DNA of 64,000 bases, taken from contig NC_092046.1 of assembly GCF_003086295.3 (NCBI RefSeq), positions 107,239,363 through 107,303,362 of the forward strand. Reading direction: 5' to 3'. Below the pieces are notes generated by a model. It was not told the origin of the DNA. It ran no database searches and worked only from the letters and a program-made list of their open reading frames with translations. This document shows positions 63,253 through 64,000 of this stretch, in pieces (within the stretch, counting starts at the first letter, position 1; each line of letters opens with the position of its first letter). The stretch is from Arachis hypogaea. Its lineage: Eukaryota; Streptophyta; Magnoliopsida; Fabales; Fabaceae. The translations under genes were made by a program, and so were the position numbers.

Positions 63253-64000
63253 AAAATAGTAAAGGTCCTAGGTCAAGGCACACTCTTTTTCCTAAAAAGG
63301 TTTTTTAATGAGGCGCCAGACCGAGATCTAAAAAAAAAAAAAAACTGCCCGACCTAAAAGGGTAAGCACTCATATGTACATACTTTTATTTATATTTTTA
63401 TCTCATTATTATTTGAATGGAAGTTATCAATTCCCTAAAAAGTTTCCTACCAAGACGCATTAATCTAAGCTCATAAAACACAAAAATTCATCGTCCGATT
63501 ACGAAGAGGTCGGCAAGGTGAAGCGATTGAAGCAAGTTAATGCAAGAAGTTATAAAAAGTAACCCTTAAAAAGTGACCTGACGAGGTCTAACTAAAAATG
63601 GAATTACTAAAAATAACTTAAGAAGGCCCGACAGAGAAGTTGGACCAATGAAAGGATGACTAAAAAGGGACAAAAACATCTCGCAAAGGCCAAAGAAAGG
63701 TTAAAAAACTAGGGCCCGAAGTGCTCAGCTAAAAAGGTACAAAGTCCTAAAAGGGATCGTACTTAAAGCAAGAGCACCAAAATAGAGTTAAAACGTCATC
63801 CAAACAAATTATAAAGAAACGTTTCCCCTTCGGAACACTACCTTAAAAGTTGTTGGAATATGACTAAAAGCTCGGGCGACAAAGCTACATAGGTCGACAT
63901 CAGCTAAGAAGATGCGCGACCCAAAGAAACAAGTACGACTTTGAGAAAAGAACAAGTAAAGAGCCAAAAAGGTTGAAAAACGACTTAAGGCTCAAAAGTG
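63253..64000 (+). other. 3' region of R
   Basis: Non-coding sequence after integrase, with repeated ctaaaaaggNacaaa-like phrases and an A run near 63330-63344. No gene and no LTR boundary are seen before the window end. Confidence 0.6.

Larger units (their letters stand above)
33993..64000 (+). mobile_element. Element R: Tat-lineage Ty3/gypsy element, interrupted by P3
   Basis: 5' LTR 33993-34469, primer site 34471-34490, gag, protease, RT-RNase H up to 37988. After P3 it continues at 61656 with the second RNase H and integrase to 63252 and 3' sequence to the window end. The 3' LTR lies outside. The second (archaeal-type) RNase H and the YVDD palm place it in the Tat lineage. Multiple stops make it inactive. 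Confidence 0.85.

Noticed and set aside
1..64000. Host genes, rRNA, tRNA, or DNA transposons
   Set aside because: Nothing in the window needs them. Every stretch with similarity belongs to one of the LTR elements, and no terminal inverted repeat element or transposase was seen.

Overview
The window is plant repeat DNA with no host gene that I can support. It is a stack of nested Ty3/gypsy LTR retrotransposons. Two lineages are present. One is Athila-like: FMDD reverse transcriptase, a tRNA-Asp type primer site and an extra ORF downstream of pol. The other is a single Tat-like element: YVDD reverse transcriptase and an additional archaeal-type RNase H. LTR starts such as TGATGAGCGGATAATTTATA and the ACGCGTACGCGT and GGCGTTTAACGCC words look to me like peanut (Arachis) gene-poor, probably pericentromeric, DNA. 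That identification is recognition from memory, not a search.

Layout, using my own working names. B (1-5482, + strand) is the 3' part of an Athila-like element with its LTR. T (5483-7082, - strand) is an LTR fragment plus adjacent internal sequence. P0 (7083-33992, + strand, broken) is an old host element. P2 (14440-32998, - strand) lies in P0. Q (15078-26498, - strand) lies in P2, is flanked by GTACT target duplications and is the youngest insertion. R (33993 to beyond 64000, + strand) is the Tat-like element, inserted in the 3' spacer of P0. P3 (37989-61650, - strand) sits inside the second RNase H gene of R, with CGCAG duplications. A (46016-60549, - strand) is an Athila element inside the 5' LTR of P3, with GCTAT/GCTAC duplications. 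S (47941-49854) is a solo LTR inside A, with AGCTA duplications. The nesting reaches five levels: P0 > R > P3 > A > S.

A 1000-base N gap (13060-14059) is flanked by sequence that repeats itself. About 8.5-13.06 kb matches 14.06-18.83 kb. The second LTR copy differs from the first only by single-base indels in the stretches I compared. I read this as two unmerged contig ends, not a real duplication.

No element here is fully autonomous. Pol genes in A, P2, P3 and R carry nonsense changes, frameshifts or deletions. Q keeps one long open Gag-protease frame that lacks reverse transcriptase, RNase H and integrase, so it would have to be mobilised in trans.

The most interesting signal is architectural. 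Every Athila-type LTR here carries a family-specific palindrome array starting about 290-370 bases from its 5' end. The palindrome words differ between families (ACGCGT, GGCGTTTAACGCC, CCAACGTTGG, or a 44-base TTTAAGCTCCAG hairpin). The same words recur between pol and the third ORF, and inside coding sequence in different reading frames. Two short stem-loops are also conserved between families with compensating stem changes. One (loop GRGGA) lies just before the polypurine tract. The other (loop AGRCAA) lies just after the pol stop codon.
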